Below, in pieces: positions 37,428-47,675 of a stretch of 64,000 nt of DNA. Source of the DNA: Bog-756 sp963837805. Its GTDB lineage: Bacteria > Actinomycetota > Acidimicrobiia > Acidimicrobiales > RAAP-2. A model generated the notes under the pieces. The model did no database searches, was not told the DNA's origin, and was given only the letters and a program-made list of their open reading frames with translations. Within the stretch, counting starts at the first letter, position 1. Each line of letters starts with the position of its first letter. The position numbers and the translations under genes are program-made. Location of the stretch: the NCBI GenBank assembly GCA_963837805.1, contig CAWIOU010000013.1, positions 62,001-126,000 on the forward strand, written 5' to 3'.

Positions 37428-38450
37428 ATGGGTGTCGGGACCATCAGCCGCGTACTCGGCATCGAGACCTCGTGCGACGAGACGGCGGCCTCGGTGGTCG
37501 ACGACGGCTCGGTCATCGCCTCCTCGGTGGTGAGCAGTCAGATCGATCTCCACGCCGAATTCGGCGGCGTGGTCCCCGAACTGGCCGGGCGGGCCCACGT
37601 GGAGCTGCTCACCCCGGTCCTGGCCGAAGCGCTGGAGCTGGCCGGCTCCGACACCTCGGGGGCCGGCATCGACGCCGTGGCCGTGACCTGCGGGCCCGGG
37701 CTCATCGGATCGCTCCTGGTCGGTGTGGCCGAGGCCAAGGCGCTGTCGCTGGCCTGGGGTGTCCCCCTGGTCGGGGTCAACCATCTCGAGGCCCATCTGT
37801 TCGCCTCGCTGCTCGAGCAGCCCGATCTCGGGTGGCCGCTGGCCGTGCTGCTGGTGTCCGGTGGCCACACCCAGCTGATCGAAGTCGTCGAGCCTGGTCG
37901 CTACCGGGTCCTCGGGGGGACCATCGACGACGCCGCCGGCGAGGCGTTCGACAAGGTCGCCCGGTTCCTCGGGCTCGGATACCCGGGAGGACCGGCCATC
38001 GACCGGATCGCCGACCAGGGAGATCCCACCGCCTTCGCCTTCCCCCGCTCCCTGCCCGGCGACGGGTACGACTTCTCGTTCAGCGGTCTGAAGACTTCGG
38101 TGGTCAACGCCGTCCGCAAGCATCCCGAGGCGGCCACGGTCGATGTAGCCGCCTCCTTCCGGGAAGCCGTGGTCGACGTGCTGGTGGCCAGGTCCCGCCG
38201 CGCCGCCGCCGACATCGGCGCCACCGCCCTGTGCCTGGCCGGCGGGGTGGCGGCCAACGCCCTGCTGCGGGCGCGGACCGAGCAGGCCTGCGCCGAGGAC
38301 GGCATCGGCGCCTTCCTGCCCAGCCGAGCGCTGTGCACCGACAACGCGGCCATGGTGGCCGCCGCCGGCTGGTGGCGGCTCCGGCACGGTGCACCCAGCC
38401 CACTGACCCTGGGCGCCGACCCCAACCTCGGGTTGGTGGCATCAGGGTGA
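37428..38450 (+). CDS. tsaD: tRNA N6-adenosine threonylcarbamoyltransferase TsaD
   Basis: Catalytic subunit for t6A37 formation in ANN-decoding tRNAs, 340 residues. It starts LGIETSCDETAASVV; the metal ligands lie in VNHLEAHLF, and the ASKHA motifs VLLVSGGHTQLIEV and GYPGGPAIDRIA and LCLAGGVAANALLR are present, with a C-terminal CTDNAAMVAAAG. Next to tsaE, tsaB and rimI, so the t6A machinery is complete here except TsaC. Confidence 0.97.
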   Translation: MGVGTISRVLGIETSCDETAASVVDDGSVIASSVVSSQIDLHAEFGGVVPELAGRAHVELLTPVLAEALELAGSDTSGAGIDAVAVTCGPGLIGSLLVGVAEAKALSLAWGVPLVGVNHLEAHLFASLLEQPDLGWPLAVLLVSGGHTQLIEVVEPGRYRVLGGTIDDAAGEAFDKVARFLGLGYPGGPAIDRIADQGDPTAFAFPRSLPGDGYDFSFSGLKTSVVNAVRKHPEAATVDVAASFREAVVDVLVARSRRAAADIGATALCLAGGVAANALLRARTEQACAEDGIGAFLPSRALCTDNAAMVAAAGWWRLRHGAPSPLTLGADPNLGLVASG

Positions 38451-38516
38451 GCGGCGGCCCGCCGGCTGTCCGGTGGGGCCCGTCCGGCCCGATTCGCTGG
38501 CACTCGGGGCCACCGG

Positions 38517-38545
38517 TTGCCAAGAGCCGCGGATATCGCTATCGT
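38517..38545 (+). promoter_or_regulatory. Promoter of groES-groEL
   Basis: TTGCCA (38517-38522) and TATCGT (38540-38545) are 17 bases apart. The predicted start near 38552 lies inside the CIRCE operator, the usual geometry for HrcA repression. Confidence 0.75.
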
Positions 38546-38571
38546 TAGCACTCTCAACCCTCGACTGCTAA
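38545..38571 (+). promoter_or_regulatory. CIRCE element (HrcA operator)
   Basis: TTAGCACTC (38545-38553), nine bases, then GACTGCTAA (38563-38571). The consensus right arm is GAGTGCTAA, so one base differs. It overlaps the end of the -10 and lies 26 bases before groES. It implies heat-shock control by HrcA, whose gene is not in this window. Confidence 0.9.
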
Positions 38572-38596
38572 TGCGTGCCACAGGAGGCCCGAACCC

Positions 38597-38889
38597 ATGA
38601 GTCTGCACCCCCTTGACGACCGAATCGTCGTCCGTCCTGGCGAATCCGAGGAGACCACCGCGTCTGGCCTGGTCATCCCCGACACCGCCAAGGAGAAGCC
38701 CCAGCAGGGCGAAGTCCTGGCCGTCGGACCCGGCCGTCGTGCCGAGTCGACCGGCGAGCTGATCCCCCTCGGCATCGCCGTGGGCGACACCGTCGTGTAC
38801 TCGAAGTACGGAGGCACCGAGATCACCACCGAGGGCGAGGATCTCCTCATCCTCTCCAGCCGCGACGTCCTGGCCAAGGTGTCCAAGTA

Positions 38890-38890
<1 letters not shown>
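38597..38890 (+). CDS. groES: Co-chaperonin GroES
   Basis: Seven-subunit lid of the chaperonin, 97 residues. It begins SLHPLDDRIVVRPGESEETTASGLVIPDTAKEK-like, includes the mobile loop and VAVGPGRR-type turn, and ends ILSSRDVLAKVSK. AGGAGG (38581-38586) precedes the ATG. It overlaps groEL by one base (TAATG). Confidence 0.98.
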
Positions 38891-40551
<1,661 letters not shown>

Positions 40552-40609
40552 TTCCGTCCCGGCCCCGTTGCCGGGCCGGACCGGCCGCCTCCGCGGCATC
40601 TGTCTGTGC

Positions 40610-40639
40610 CATTGGCCGGGCCCTCGGGCCCGGCCAATG
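40610..40639 (+). terminator. Strong terminator hairpin after groEL
   Basis: A perfect 13-bp stem (40610-40622 with 40627-40639) closes a CTCG tetraloop. It is 58 bases after groEL and lies between convergent genes, so it can serve both strands. The rest of the gap 40552-40705 shows nothing else. Confidence 0.8.
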
Positions 40640-40705
40640 CGCGTGTGGTCGACGTCGGGTACCGGACGGTGGGTGGCGACGTCCGGGCCTCGGGTCGAGC
40701 GGGCG

Positions 40706-40930
40706 TCAGCCGGCGTCGGGCACGTAATGGCGTTCGCCGGCCCGGTCCAGCCACACCCGCATGGTCCGATCGGTGCCCGGGTCCTTGAAGACCTCGTCGG
40801 TCGGGGTCCACCCCGGTTGGGGCTGGTCGGACTCGCCGTGACGGCGCACGAACAGGCTGATGATCACGGCCACCACCACGGCCACGCCCACCAGCGCCAG
40901 GATCACCACCACGGGGCACCCCGCCACCAC
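40706..40930 (-). CDS. Small single-pass membrane protein, unknown function
   Basis: 74 residues on the minus strand. Residues ~5-28 form one hydrophobic segment (VVVILALVGVAVVVAVIISLF) followed by RRHGE, so the N-terminus is probably outside and the rest cytoplasmic. The tail has a PGWTPTDEVFKDPGTDR-type sequence with repeated Asp/Thr/Pro that suggests a short folded or ligand-binding tail, but I do not recognise the family. It starts at GTG 40930, 34 bases after ybjQ on the same strand, and is probably cotranscribed with it. Confidence 0.6.
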   Translation of the reverse strand: MVAGCPVVVILALVGVAVVVAVIISLFVRRHGESDQPQPGWTPTDEVFKDPGTDRTMRVWLDRAGERHYVPDAG

Positions 40931-40964
40931 CGGACCCCCCGGGCCGGCCCGGTCCGGATCATCG

Positions 40965-41324
40965 TCAGTTCCCGCTCCCCACGACCACGGCCGTCCCGTA
41001 GGCGACGATCTCGGTGAGGCCCTGACCCACCTCGGAGGAGTCGAACCGCATCGAGATGATGGCGTTGGCCCCGAGGATGCGGGCGTTCTCGATGAGGCGG
41101 TCGAGGGCGTGCCGGCGGCTGTCCTCCACCAGCTTGGTGTACTGCTTCACCTCGCCGCCGGCCAGGGCCCGGAAGCCGGCGGTGAACCCCTTGGCCGCGC
41201 CCATCGACCGGACCACGACCCCGAAGGTCATCCCGAGGCTCCGCTGTACCGGCCATTCGGGGAACTCGAGCGCCGTGGTGATCGGGAATTGAGTGGCGGC
41301 GGCCTGGACCTCATCGCTTTCCAC
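40965..41324 (-). CDS. ybjQ: YbjQ/UPF0145 family protein
   Basis: 119-residue member of the YbjQ family of unknown function; these form pentameric rings in solved structures. Family features are ITTALEFPEW near the start, VVVRSMGAAKGFTAGFRALAGGE, then LIENARILGANAIISMRFDSSE and a YGTAVVV end. GTG 41324 has AAGGAG seven bases upstream on the minus strand. It is followed by a small membrane protein gene. Confidence 0.85.
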   Translation of the reverse strand: MESDEVQAAATQFPITTALEFPEWPVQRSLGMTFGVVVRSMGAAKGFTAGFRALAGGEVKQYTKLVEDSRRHALDRLIENARILGANAIISMRFDSSEVGQGLTEIVAYGTAVVVGSGN

Positions 41325-41443
41325 GCTGGAGCTCCTTACGGGTTCGGGGATCAGTACCGGGATCCTACCGACGGCCCCGCTGACCGGCCCGGATGCCGCC
41401 GCCGGATCTAAATCCGCGCTGTCGTCCTACGCTGAGGACCTCC

Positions 41444-42220
41444 ATGGACTCCCCCGATACCCCGACGCCCGCGGCCCGCCGGTCGATCACCCGCCCGCCG
41501 CGGCACCGTCCGGGCGAGCCGGCCCCGTGGGCCGGACTCCCGGCCCGCCGTCGGCACCCGATCTCCCTGGCCCAGGTGGAGGCGGTCTTCAGCGACGGCC
41601 GACGGACCCGGCTCGACCGGATCGGCGAGCCGTGGCCGACCCTGACGGGGCCCAACCAGGGTCGGCCGGCGGCGGTCCTGGTCCCTCTGTTCGAGGAGGA
41701 CGGCGACGTCCGGGTGGTCCTCACCGTCCGCTCGGACCGTCTCCGCTCCCACCAGGGGGAGGTGGCCTTCCCCGGCGGGAAGTTGGAACAGGGGGAGGGC
41801 GAGATCGAGGCCGCCCTCCGCGAAGCCACTGAGGAGGTGGCCCTCGATCCGGCCACGGTGCGGGTGATCGGCAGCCTCACGCCCATGCCCACGGTGGCTT
41901 CCGACATGGTGATGACCCCGGTGGTGGCGGCGCTCGGCCGGCGGCCCGTGCTCACCGGCAATCCCTCCGAGGTGGAGCGGGTGTTCGACGTGGCTCTCAG
42001 TGAGCTGGTGGCCGACGGCGTGTTCCACGAGGAGTGGTGGTCGGTGCCGGGCCGGGTGGGAGCTTCGGGGATCCCCGATGGCGAATTCCCGGTGTGGTTC
42101 TTCGAGGTGGCCGGCGAAACCGTGTGGGGGGCCACCGCCCGCACGTTGATGGAGCTGCTGTGCCTGGTCCTCGAGGTGGAGTTCCCACCCACCCTGGCCG
42201 CCCAGGCCTCCGCCGGCTGA
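41444..42220 (+). CDS. Nudix hydrolase, CoA pyrophosphatase type
   Basis: 258 residues. The Nudix box is GGKLEQGEGEIEAALREATEE, with the CoA-specific UPF0035 motif just before it (LTVRSDRLRSHQGEVAFPGG), so coenzyme A or its esters are the probable substrate, cleaved to 3',5'-ADP and phosphopantetheine derivatives. The first ~70 residues are an unconserved Arg/Pro-rich extension. ATG 41444 is preceded by GAGGA (41434-41438) and by TACGCT (41428-41433), a -10-like hexamer. Confidence 0.9.
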   Translation: MDSPDTPTPAARRSITRPPRHRPGEPAPWAGLPARRRHPISLAQVEAVFSDGRRTRLDRIGEPWPTLTGPNQGRPAAVLVPLFEEDGDVRVVLTVRSDRLRSHQGEVAFPGGKLEQGEGEIEAALREATEEVALDPATVRVIGSLTPMPTVASDMVMTPVVAALGRRPVLTGNPSEVERVFDVALSELVADGVFHEEWWSVPGRVGASGIPDGEFPVWFFEVAGETVWGATARTLMELLCLVLEVEFPPTLAAQASAG

Positions 42221-42281
42221 CCGGGTCCTGATCGGGCGCGATCGGGGCCGGGACGGGGACCTGCCCCGGCGTCCGAGGCGG

Positions 42282-42287
42282 TATCGT
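42282..42287 (+). promoter_or_regulatory. Candidate -10 element for guaB3-guaA
   Basis: TATCGT lies 83 bases before the guaB3 GTG in the 150-base gap after the Nudix gene. It equals the groES -10. The -35 region is only a weak match (CCTGCC, 16 bases upstream). Confidence 0.35.
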
Positions 42288-42370
42288 GGGAACAATCGGT
42301 CGGCGCGTTGTCGGACTGCCACCGATCGGAGGGTTTCGACAACTGCGACCAGGGTCCGGAGGGCACACAC

Positions 42371-43534
42371 GTGGCTGAGCTAGAGATCGGCATCTTCAAG
42401 TCGGGTCGGAAGGCCTACGGGCTCGACGACATCGCCATCGTGCCCAGCCGGCGCACGCGGGACCCGGAGGACGTCGACATCAGCTGGGAGATCGATGCCT
42501 ACCGGTTCGACCTGCCGCTGATGGCCTCGGCCATGGACGGGGTGGTCAGCCCCACGACGGCCATCGAGATCGGGCGGCTGGGCGGCCTCGGGGTCCTCAA
42601 CCTCGAGGGGTTGTGGACCCGCTACGAGGACCCGACGCCCCTGTTCGACGAGATCCGGGAGCTCCCGGCCGAGAAGGCCACCGCCCGCATGCAGCAGATG
42701 TACGCCGAGCCGGTCCAACTGGAGCTGGTCACCGGGCGGATCAAGGAGATGAAGGCCGCCGGGATCACCACGGCGGCGTCGGTCACGCCGCAGAAGACCG
42801 AGAAGTTCGCCCCGGCGCTGCTGGAGGCCGAGCTGGATCTGCTGGTCATCCAGGGGACCGTCGTCTCGGCCGAGCACGTGTCGAAGACGGCGGAGCCGCT
42901 CAACCTCAAGCGGTTCATCCGCGAGTTCGAGATCCCGGTGATCGTCGGGGGATGCGCTTCCTACCAGGCCGGACTCCATCTCATGCGCACCGGCGCCGTC
43001 GGAGTGCTGGTCGGGGTGGGCCCGGGCAACGCCTGCACCACCCGCGGGGTGCTGGGCATCGGCGTGCCCCAGGCCACGGCTATCGCCGATGTGGCCGGTG
43101 CCCGGATGCGCCACCTCGACGAGACCGGCGTCTACTGCCACGTGATCGCCGACGGCGGCATGTCCAAGGGGGGCGACATCGCCAAGGCGGTGGCCTGCGG
43201 CGCCGATGCCGTCATGCTGGGGTCGCCGCTTTCCTCCGCGGTGGAGGCGCCGGCCCGCGGCTTCCACTGGGGCATGGCCACCTTCCACCCCACCCTTCCA
43301 CGCGGCGCACGGGTGAAGACGACGACCAGGGGGACGCTGCGCGAGATCCTCCTCGGCCCCGCCCACGAGAACGACGGCCGGATGAACCTGTTCGGTGCGC
43401 TGCGGACGGCCATGGCCACCTGTGGCTACCAGACGGTCAAGGAATTCCAGAAGGCCGAGGTCATGGTGGCCCCCGCCCTGCAGACCGAGGGCAAGGACCT
43501 GCAGCGTTCCCAGGGTGTCGGCATGGGCCATTGA
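42371..43534 (+). CDS. guaB3: GuaB3 family IMP dehydrogenase-related protein
   Basis: TIM-barrel protein of the IMPDH/GMP reductase superfamily, 387 residues without the CBS pair found in GuaB. The start ELEIGIFKSGRKAYGLDDIAIVPSRRTRDPEDV is the GuaB3 signature. The IMPDH-type active loop is GPGNACTTRGVLGIGVPQ, so the catalytic Cys is kept, and DGGMSKGGDIAKAVACGADAVMLG binds phosphate. GTG 42371 is used; longer in-frame extension has no support. It overlaps guaA by four bases, arguing for a role in GMP supply. Confidence 0.92.
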   Translation: MAELEIGIFKSGRKAYGLDDIAIVPSRRTRDPEDVDISWEIDAYRFDLPLMASAMDGVVSPTTAIEIGRLGGLGVLNLEGLWTRYEDPTPLFDEIRELPAEKATARMQQMYAEPVQLELVTGRIKEMKAAGITTAASVTPQKTEKFAPALLEAELDLLVIQGTVVSAEHVSKTAEPLNLKRFIREFEIPVIVGGCASYQAGLHLMRTGAVGVLVGVGPGNACTTRGVLGIGVPQATAIADVAGARMRHLDETGVYCHVIADGGMSKGGDIAKAVACGADAVMLGSPLSSAVEAPARGFHWGMATFHPTLPRGARVKTTTRGTLREILLGPAHENDGRMNLFGALRTAMATCGYQTVKEFQKAEVMVAPALQTEGKDLQRSQGVGMGH

Positions 43535-45141
43535 GCCCGGCGCCCACCGGAGCCGGCGACGGTCCCATCCTGGTCGTCGACTTCGGCGCCCAGTACGCAC
43601 AGCTGATCGCCCGCCGGGTGCGCGAGGCCCACGTCTACTCGGAGATCGTCCCTCACACCTCGACGGCGGCCGAGCTGATGGCCCGGCAGCCATCGGGCAT
43701 CATCCTGTCGGGTGGGCCGAAATCGGTCAACGAGGTTCCGGCGCCATCGATCGACCCGGCCATCTATGACACCGGGGTCCCCATCCTGGGCATCTGCTAC
43801 GGGGCCCAGCTGCTCACCCGGCAGCTGGCCGGCGAGGTGTCGCGCACCGGTCGGGGCGAGTACGGCCGGACGCCCCTGACCGTCACCGCCCGTTCCCCGT
43901 TGTTCGTGGACTGGCCGGCCGACGCCGAGGTGTGGATGAGCCACGCCGACGCCATCACCGCCGTCCCTCCGGGGTTCGTGGCCACGGCCACCAGTGACGA
44001 CGCCCCGGTGGCCGCCCTCCACCATGCCGAACGCTCCATCTACGGGGTGCAATTCCACCCTGAGGTGGTGCACACTGAGCGCGGGCGCGATCTCCTCGAG
44101 CGCTTCCTCTACGACGTCTGCCACTGCCTCCCGTCGTGGACCCACACCTCGATCATCGAGACGCAGGTGCAGGCGGTGCGCGACGTGGTGGGCTCCTCGC
44201 CGGTGCTGTGCGCCCTCTCGGGCGGGGTCGATTCGGCGGTGGCCGCCGCCCTCGTCCACAAGGCCATCGGTGACCAGCTCACCTGTGTCTACGTCGACAC
44301 CGGCCTGATGCGGGCCAACGAGAGCGAGCAGGTCGAGGAGACCTTCCGTCGTCAATTCCGGGTCGAGCTCATCCACGTGAAGGCGGCCGACCGGTTCTTC
44401 GAGGCGCTGGCCGGGGTCACCGATCCCGAGGCCAAACGCAAGATCATCGGGGAGCTGTTCATCCGCATCTTCGAAGAGGTGGCACGAGACCTGGTCATCG
44501 AGCGGTTCGATCCCGGGCCCGGCGACCACGACGGCACCGGAGCCGATCGGGGGGCATCGGGTTTCCTGGTGCAGGGGACCCTCTACCCCGATGTCATCGA
44601 GTCGGGCTCGGACAGTGCCGCCGTCATCAAGTCCCATCACAACGTCGGGGGCCTCCCCGACGACCTGGCCTTCGATCTGGTCGAGCCGCTGCGACTGCTG
44701 TTCAAGGACGAGGTGCGGGCGGTGGGTGAGGAGCTCGGGCTGCCCCACGACATCGTCTGGCGCCAGCCCTTCCCGGGGCCGGGCCTGGCCGTGCGCGTCG
44801 TGGGTGAGGTGACGCCCGAGCGGGTCGACATCCTGAGGGCGGCCGACGCCATCGTGGTCGAAGAGGTCCGCCGGGCCGGGCTGTACCGCGATCTGTGGCA
44901 GAGCTTCGCCGTGCTCCCCGCCGTCCGTACCGTGGGGGTGATGGGTGATGGGCGCACCTACGCCTATCCGATCGTCATCCGCGCCGTGAACAGCGACGAC
45001 GCCATGACCGCCGATTGGGCCCGACTCCCCTACGACCTGTTGGAGCGCCTCTCGTCCCGGATCATCAACGAGGTCGAGGGCGTCAACCGGGTGGCCCTGG
45101 ACATCACGTCCAAGCCGCCCGGCACCATCGAGTGGGAATGA
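43531..45141 (+). CDS. guaA: GMP synthase (glutamine-hydrolysing)
   Basis: Converts XMP to GMP with ATP and glutamine, 536 residues. The class I glutaminase triad is Cys in GICYGAQLL with His-x-Glu in FHPEVVH; the ATP pyrophosphatase P-loop is LSGGVDSAV; the dimer domain ends SKPPGTIEWE. TTG 43531 overlaps the guaB3 stop (TTGA), the only start compatible with the conserved DFGAQYAQLIARRVRE region. Confidence 0.98.
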   Translation: MSPAPTGAGDGPILVVDFGAQYAQLIARRVREAHVYSEIVPHTSTAAELMARQPSGIILSGGPKSVNEVPAPSIDPAIYDTGVPILGICYGAQLLTRQLAGEVSRTGRGEYGRTPLTVTARSPLFVDWPADAEVWMSHADAITAVPPGFVATATSDDAPVAALHHAERSIYGVQFHPEVVHTERGRDLLERFLYDVCHCLPSWTHTSIIETQVQAVRDVVGSSPVLCALSGGVDSAVAAALVHKAIGDQLTCVYVDTGLMRANESEQVEETFRRQFRVELIHVKAADRFFEALAGVTDPEAKRKIIGELFIRIFEEVARDLVIERFDPGPGDHDGTGADRGASGFLVQGTLYPDVIESGSDSAAVIKSHHNVGGLPDDLAFDLVEPLRLLFKDEVRAVGEELGLPHDIVWRQPFPGPGLAVRVVGEVTPERVDILRAADAIVVEEVRRAGLYRDLWQSFAVLPAVRTVGVMGDGRTYAYPIVIRAVNSDDAMTADWARLPYDLLERLSSRIINEVEGVNRVALDITSKPPGTIEWE

Positions 45142-47657
45142 CCGCGCCGGACACCAACGCCGACTGGCTCCCCGATGCCGAGGACTGGGACCCGGGGCCG
45201 ACCGACCCGGGTCTGGACGAGACCGACGCGGACGGCGCCGACGGGGCGGGCGGCAGAGGGACGGGCGGCCACCGGCCGACCGGCCGACCCTTCGTCCGGG
45301 CCCATACCGACGCGCTGGTGGAGGGTCTCACCGGACCGCAGCGGGACTCGGTGGTCCATCGTGGCGGTCCCCTGCTCATCGTGGCCGGGGCGGGTTCGGG
45401 CAAGACCCGGGTGCTCACCCGGAGGATCGCCCACCTGATCGCCTCGGGCGACGCCGCCCCCTGGCAGATCCTGGCCATCACCTTCACCAACAAGGCCGCC
45501 GACGAGATGCGCAGGCGGGTGGCCGAGCTGGTCGGTCCCCGGGCCGGGCGGATGTGGGTGTCGACCTTCCACTCGGCGTGCGTGCGCATCCTGCGGGCCC
45601 ACGGTGACCGACTGGGGTACAAGGGGTCCTTCACCATCTACGACGACGCCGATTCGCGTCGGCTGGTCGAGATCGTCTGCCGCGAGATGGACATCGACAC
45701 CAAGAAGCTGTCGCCGCGCTCGATTCTCGGCCAGATCAGTCAGGCCAAGTCGAAGCAGCTCGGACCGGTGGAGTACCGGGCGACGGCGGTGACCATCTTC
45801 GACCGCCGGGTGGCCGACGTGTTCGACCAGTACCAGCAGCGGATGGTGGCGGCCAACGCCATGGACTTCGACGACCTGTTGCTCAACACGGTCCGGCTGT
45901 TCAGGGAGCACCCGGACGTGCTCGAGCACTACCGCACCCGTTTCACCCACATCCTGATCGACGAGTACCAGGACACCAACTCGGTCCAGAACGCGCTGGC
46001 CGTGCTGCTCGCCGGCGAGCACCGCAACATCGTGGTGGTGGGGGACAGCGACCAGTCGGTCTACCGGTTCCGGGGAGCGGACATCAGCAACATCCTCGAT
46101 TTCGAGGAGGCCTTCCCCGATGCCACAGCCATCACCCTGGACCAGAACTTCCGCTCGTCCCAGATCATCCTCGACGCCGCCAACGCGGTGATCGCCAACA
46201 ACGTGTCCCGGAAGCCGAAGACGCTGTGGACCGATGTCGGGGACGGCGAGCGCATCGTCCGCTACCGGGCCGAGGACGAGTACGACGAGGCGGCCTGGGT
46301 GGCCCACGAGGTGACCCGACTCCACCGCCAAGAGGATCTCCGGTGGGGCGACGTGGCCGTGTTCTACCGGACCAACGCCCAGAGCCGCGCCCTCGAGGAG
46401 GCGATGGTCCGGGGCGAGGTGCCCTACAAGGTGGTCGGCGGGACCAAGTTCTACGACCGGCGCGAGGTGAAGGACGTCATGGCCTATCTCCGGGTGCTGG
46501 TCAATCCGGACGACGAGGTGAGCTGGCGGCGGATCGTGAACGTGCCCAAGCGGGGTGTGGGCGAGACGTCGGTGGCCAAGCTGGCCGGATGGGCCGGCCT
46601 GCAGGGGATCTCGTTCGGGGAGGCGGTGGCCCGGGCCGACGAGGCCGGTGTGTCCGGCCGGGCCGGCGCCGCCCTGATCGAACTGACCTCGCTGCTGGAC
46701 GGATGGCGGAGCCGGATGGCCGTCCCCGAGCTGGTCGACGAGAACGGCGACGCCGTCGCCCCCGTACCGGTGGACGGTTACGGTCCCGACCGGGACGGGA
46801 TCGTGCCCGGAACGCTCGGACCCGGTGCTCTGGTGTCGGTCGTGGTGGAGGGCACCGGCTACCGGAGCGAGCTCCTGGCCGAGGGCACCATCGAGGCGCT
46901 CGGCCGGGTGGAGAACGTCGACGAGCTGGTCGGTGTGGCCGATGAGTACCGCACCCTGGCCGAGTTCTTGGAGGCGGCGTCCCTGGTGGCCGACTCCGAC
47001 GAGCTCGACGGCGACGGCACCCGGGTCTCGTTGATGACTCTCCATATCGCCAAGGGACTCGAGTTCCCGGCGGTGTTCCTGGTCGGGATGGAGGACGGGA
47101 TCTTTCCCCATCTCCGTTCCCTCGGCGATCCGGTCGAGCTCGAGGAGGAGCGGCGGCTCTGCTACGTGGGCATCACCCGGGCCGAGCGCCACCTGTATGT
47201 CTCCCATGCCTGGAGCCGGATGATCTTCGGGAGCACCAGCTCCAACATCCCGAGCCGCTTCCTCAACGAGATCCCGTCCGAACTGGTGCGGGAGGTGTCC
47301 GCTGGTTCCGGCGCCTCGCGCTTCGGCGGCCGGGACCGGTTCGGGGGCGGCGGGTCGGGATCGGACATGACCGCGCTCGGGGACGACGGGGGTACGCCCG
47401 GCCGGAGCGTGTTCGGCCGCGGGGTGGCCGGACCGGTGGGCGAGTTCGACGCCCACGGACGCCGGCGGCGGGACCAGGGGACCGGCGCCGAGCAGTTGGG
47501 CCTCGAAGCCGGCGACAAGGTGGTGCACGGGAAGTGGGGCGAGGGGACGGTGATCGAGACGGCGGCCACCGGCGAGGACGCCGAGGCGGTGGTGCAGTTC
47601 GGATCGGTGGGGCGCAAGCGGCTCCTGCTGCGGATGGCCCCCCTCAAGCGGGCCTGA
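45138..47657 (+). CDS. pcrA: UvrD/PcrA-type DNA helicase
   Basis: SF1A 3'-5' helicase for repair and replication-fork maintenance, 839 residues. Walker A AGAGSGKT is at 83-90, TFTNKAADEM motif Ia, DEYQDTN motif II, GDSDQSVYRFRGAD motif III, LMTLHIAKGLEFPAVFLVGMEDG motif V and CYVGITRAERHLYVSHA motif VI. The first ~50 residues are an acidic/Gly extension. The C-terminus ends with a PcrA-type Tudor-like domain (GDKVVHGKWGEGTVIE). ATG overlaps the guaA stop (ATGA). Confidence 0.96.
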   Translation: MTAPDTNADWLPDAEDWDPGPTDPGLDETDADGADGAGGRGTGGHRPTGRPFVRAHTDALVEGLTGPQRDSVVHRGGPLLIVAGAGSGKTRVLTRRIAHLIASGDAAPWQILAITFTNKAADEMRRRVAELVGPRAGRMWVSTFHSACVRILRAHGDRLGYKGSFTIYDDADSRRLVEIVCREMDIDTKKLSPRSILGQISQAKSKQLGPVEYRATAVTIFDRRVADVFDQYQQRMVAANAMDFDDLLLNTVRLFREHPDVLEHYRTRFTHILIDEYQDTNSVQNALAVLLAGEHRNIVVVGDSDQSVYRFRGADISNILDFEEAFPDATAITLDQNFRSSQIILDAANAVIANNVSRKPKTLWTDVGDGERIVRYRAEDEYDEAAWVAHEVTRLHRQEDLRWGDVAVFYRTNAQSRALEEAMVRGEVPYKVVGGTKFYDRREVKDVMAYLRVLVNPDDEVSWRRIVNVPKRGVGETSVAKLAGWAGLQGISFGEAVARADEAGVSGRAGAALIELTSLLDGWRSRMAVPELVDENGDAVAPVPVDGYGPDRDGIVPGTLGPGALVSVVVEGTGYRSELLAEGTIEALGRVENVDELVGVADEYRTLAEFLEAASLVADSDELDGDGTRVSLMTLHIAKGLEFPAVFLVGMEDGIFPHLRSLGDPVELEEERRLCYVGITRAERHLYVSHAWSRMIFGSTSSNIPSRFLNEIPSELVREVSAGSGASRFGGRDRFGGGGSGSDMTALGDDGGTPGRSVFGRGVAGPVGEFDAHGRRRRDQGTGAEQLGLEAGDKVVHGKWGEGTVIETAATGEDAEAVVQFGSVGRKRLLLRMAPLKRA

Positions 47658-47675
47658 GGCCCTCGGCCGGGCGGC

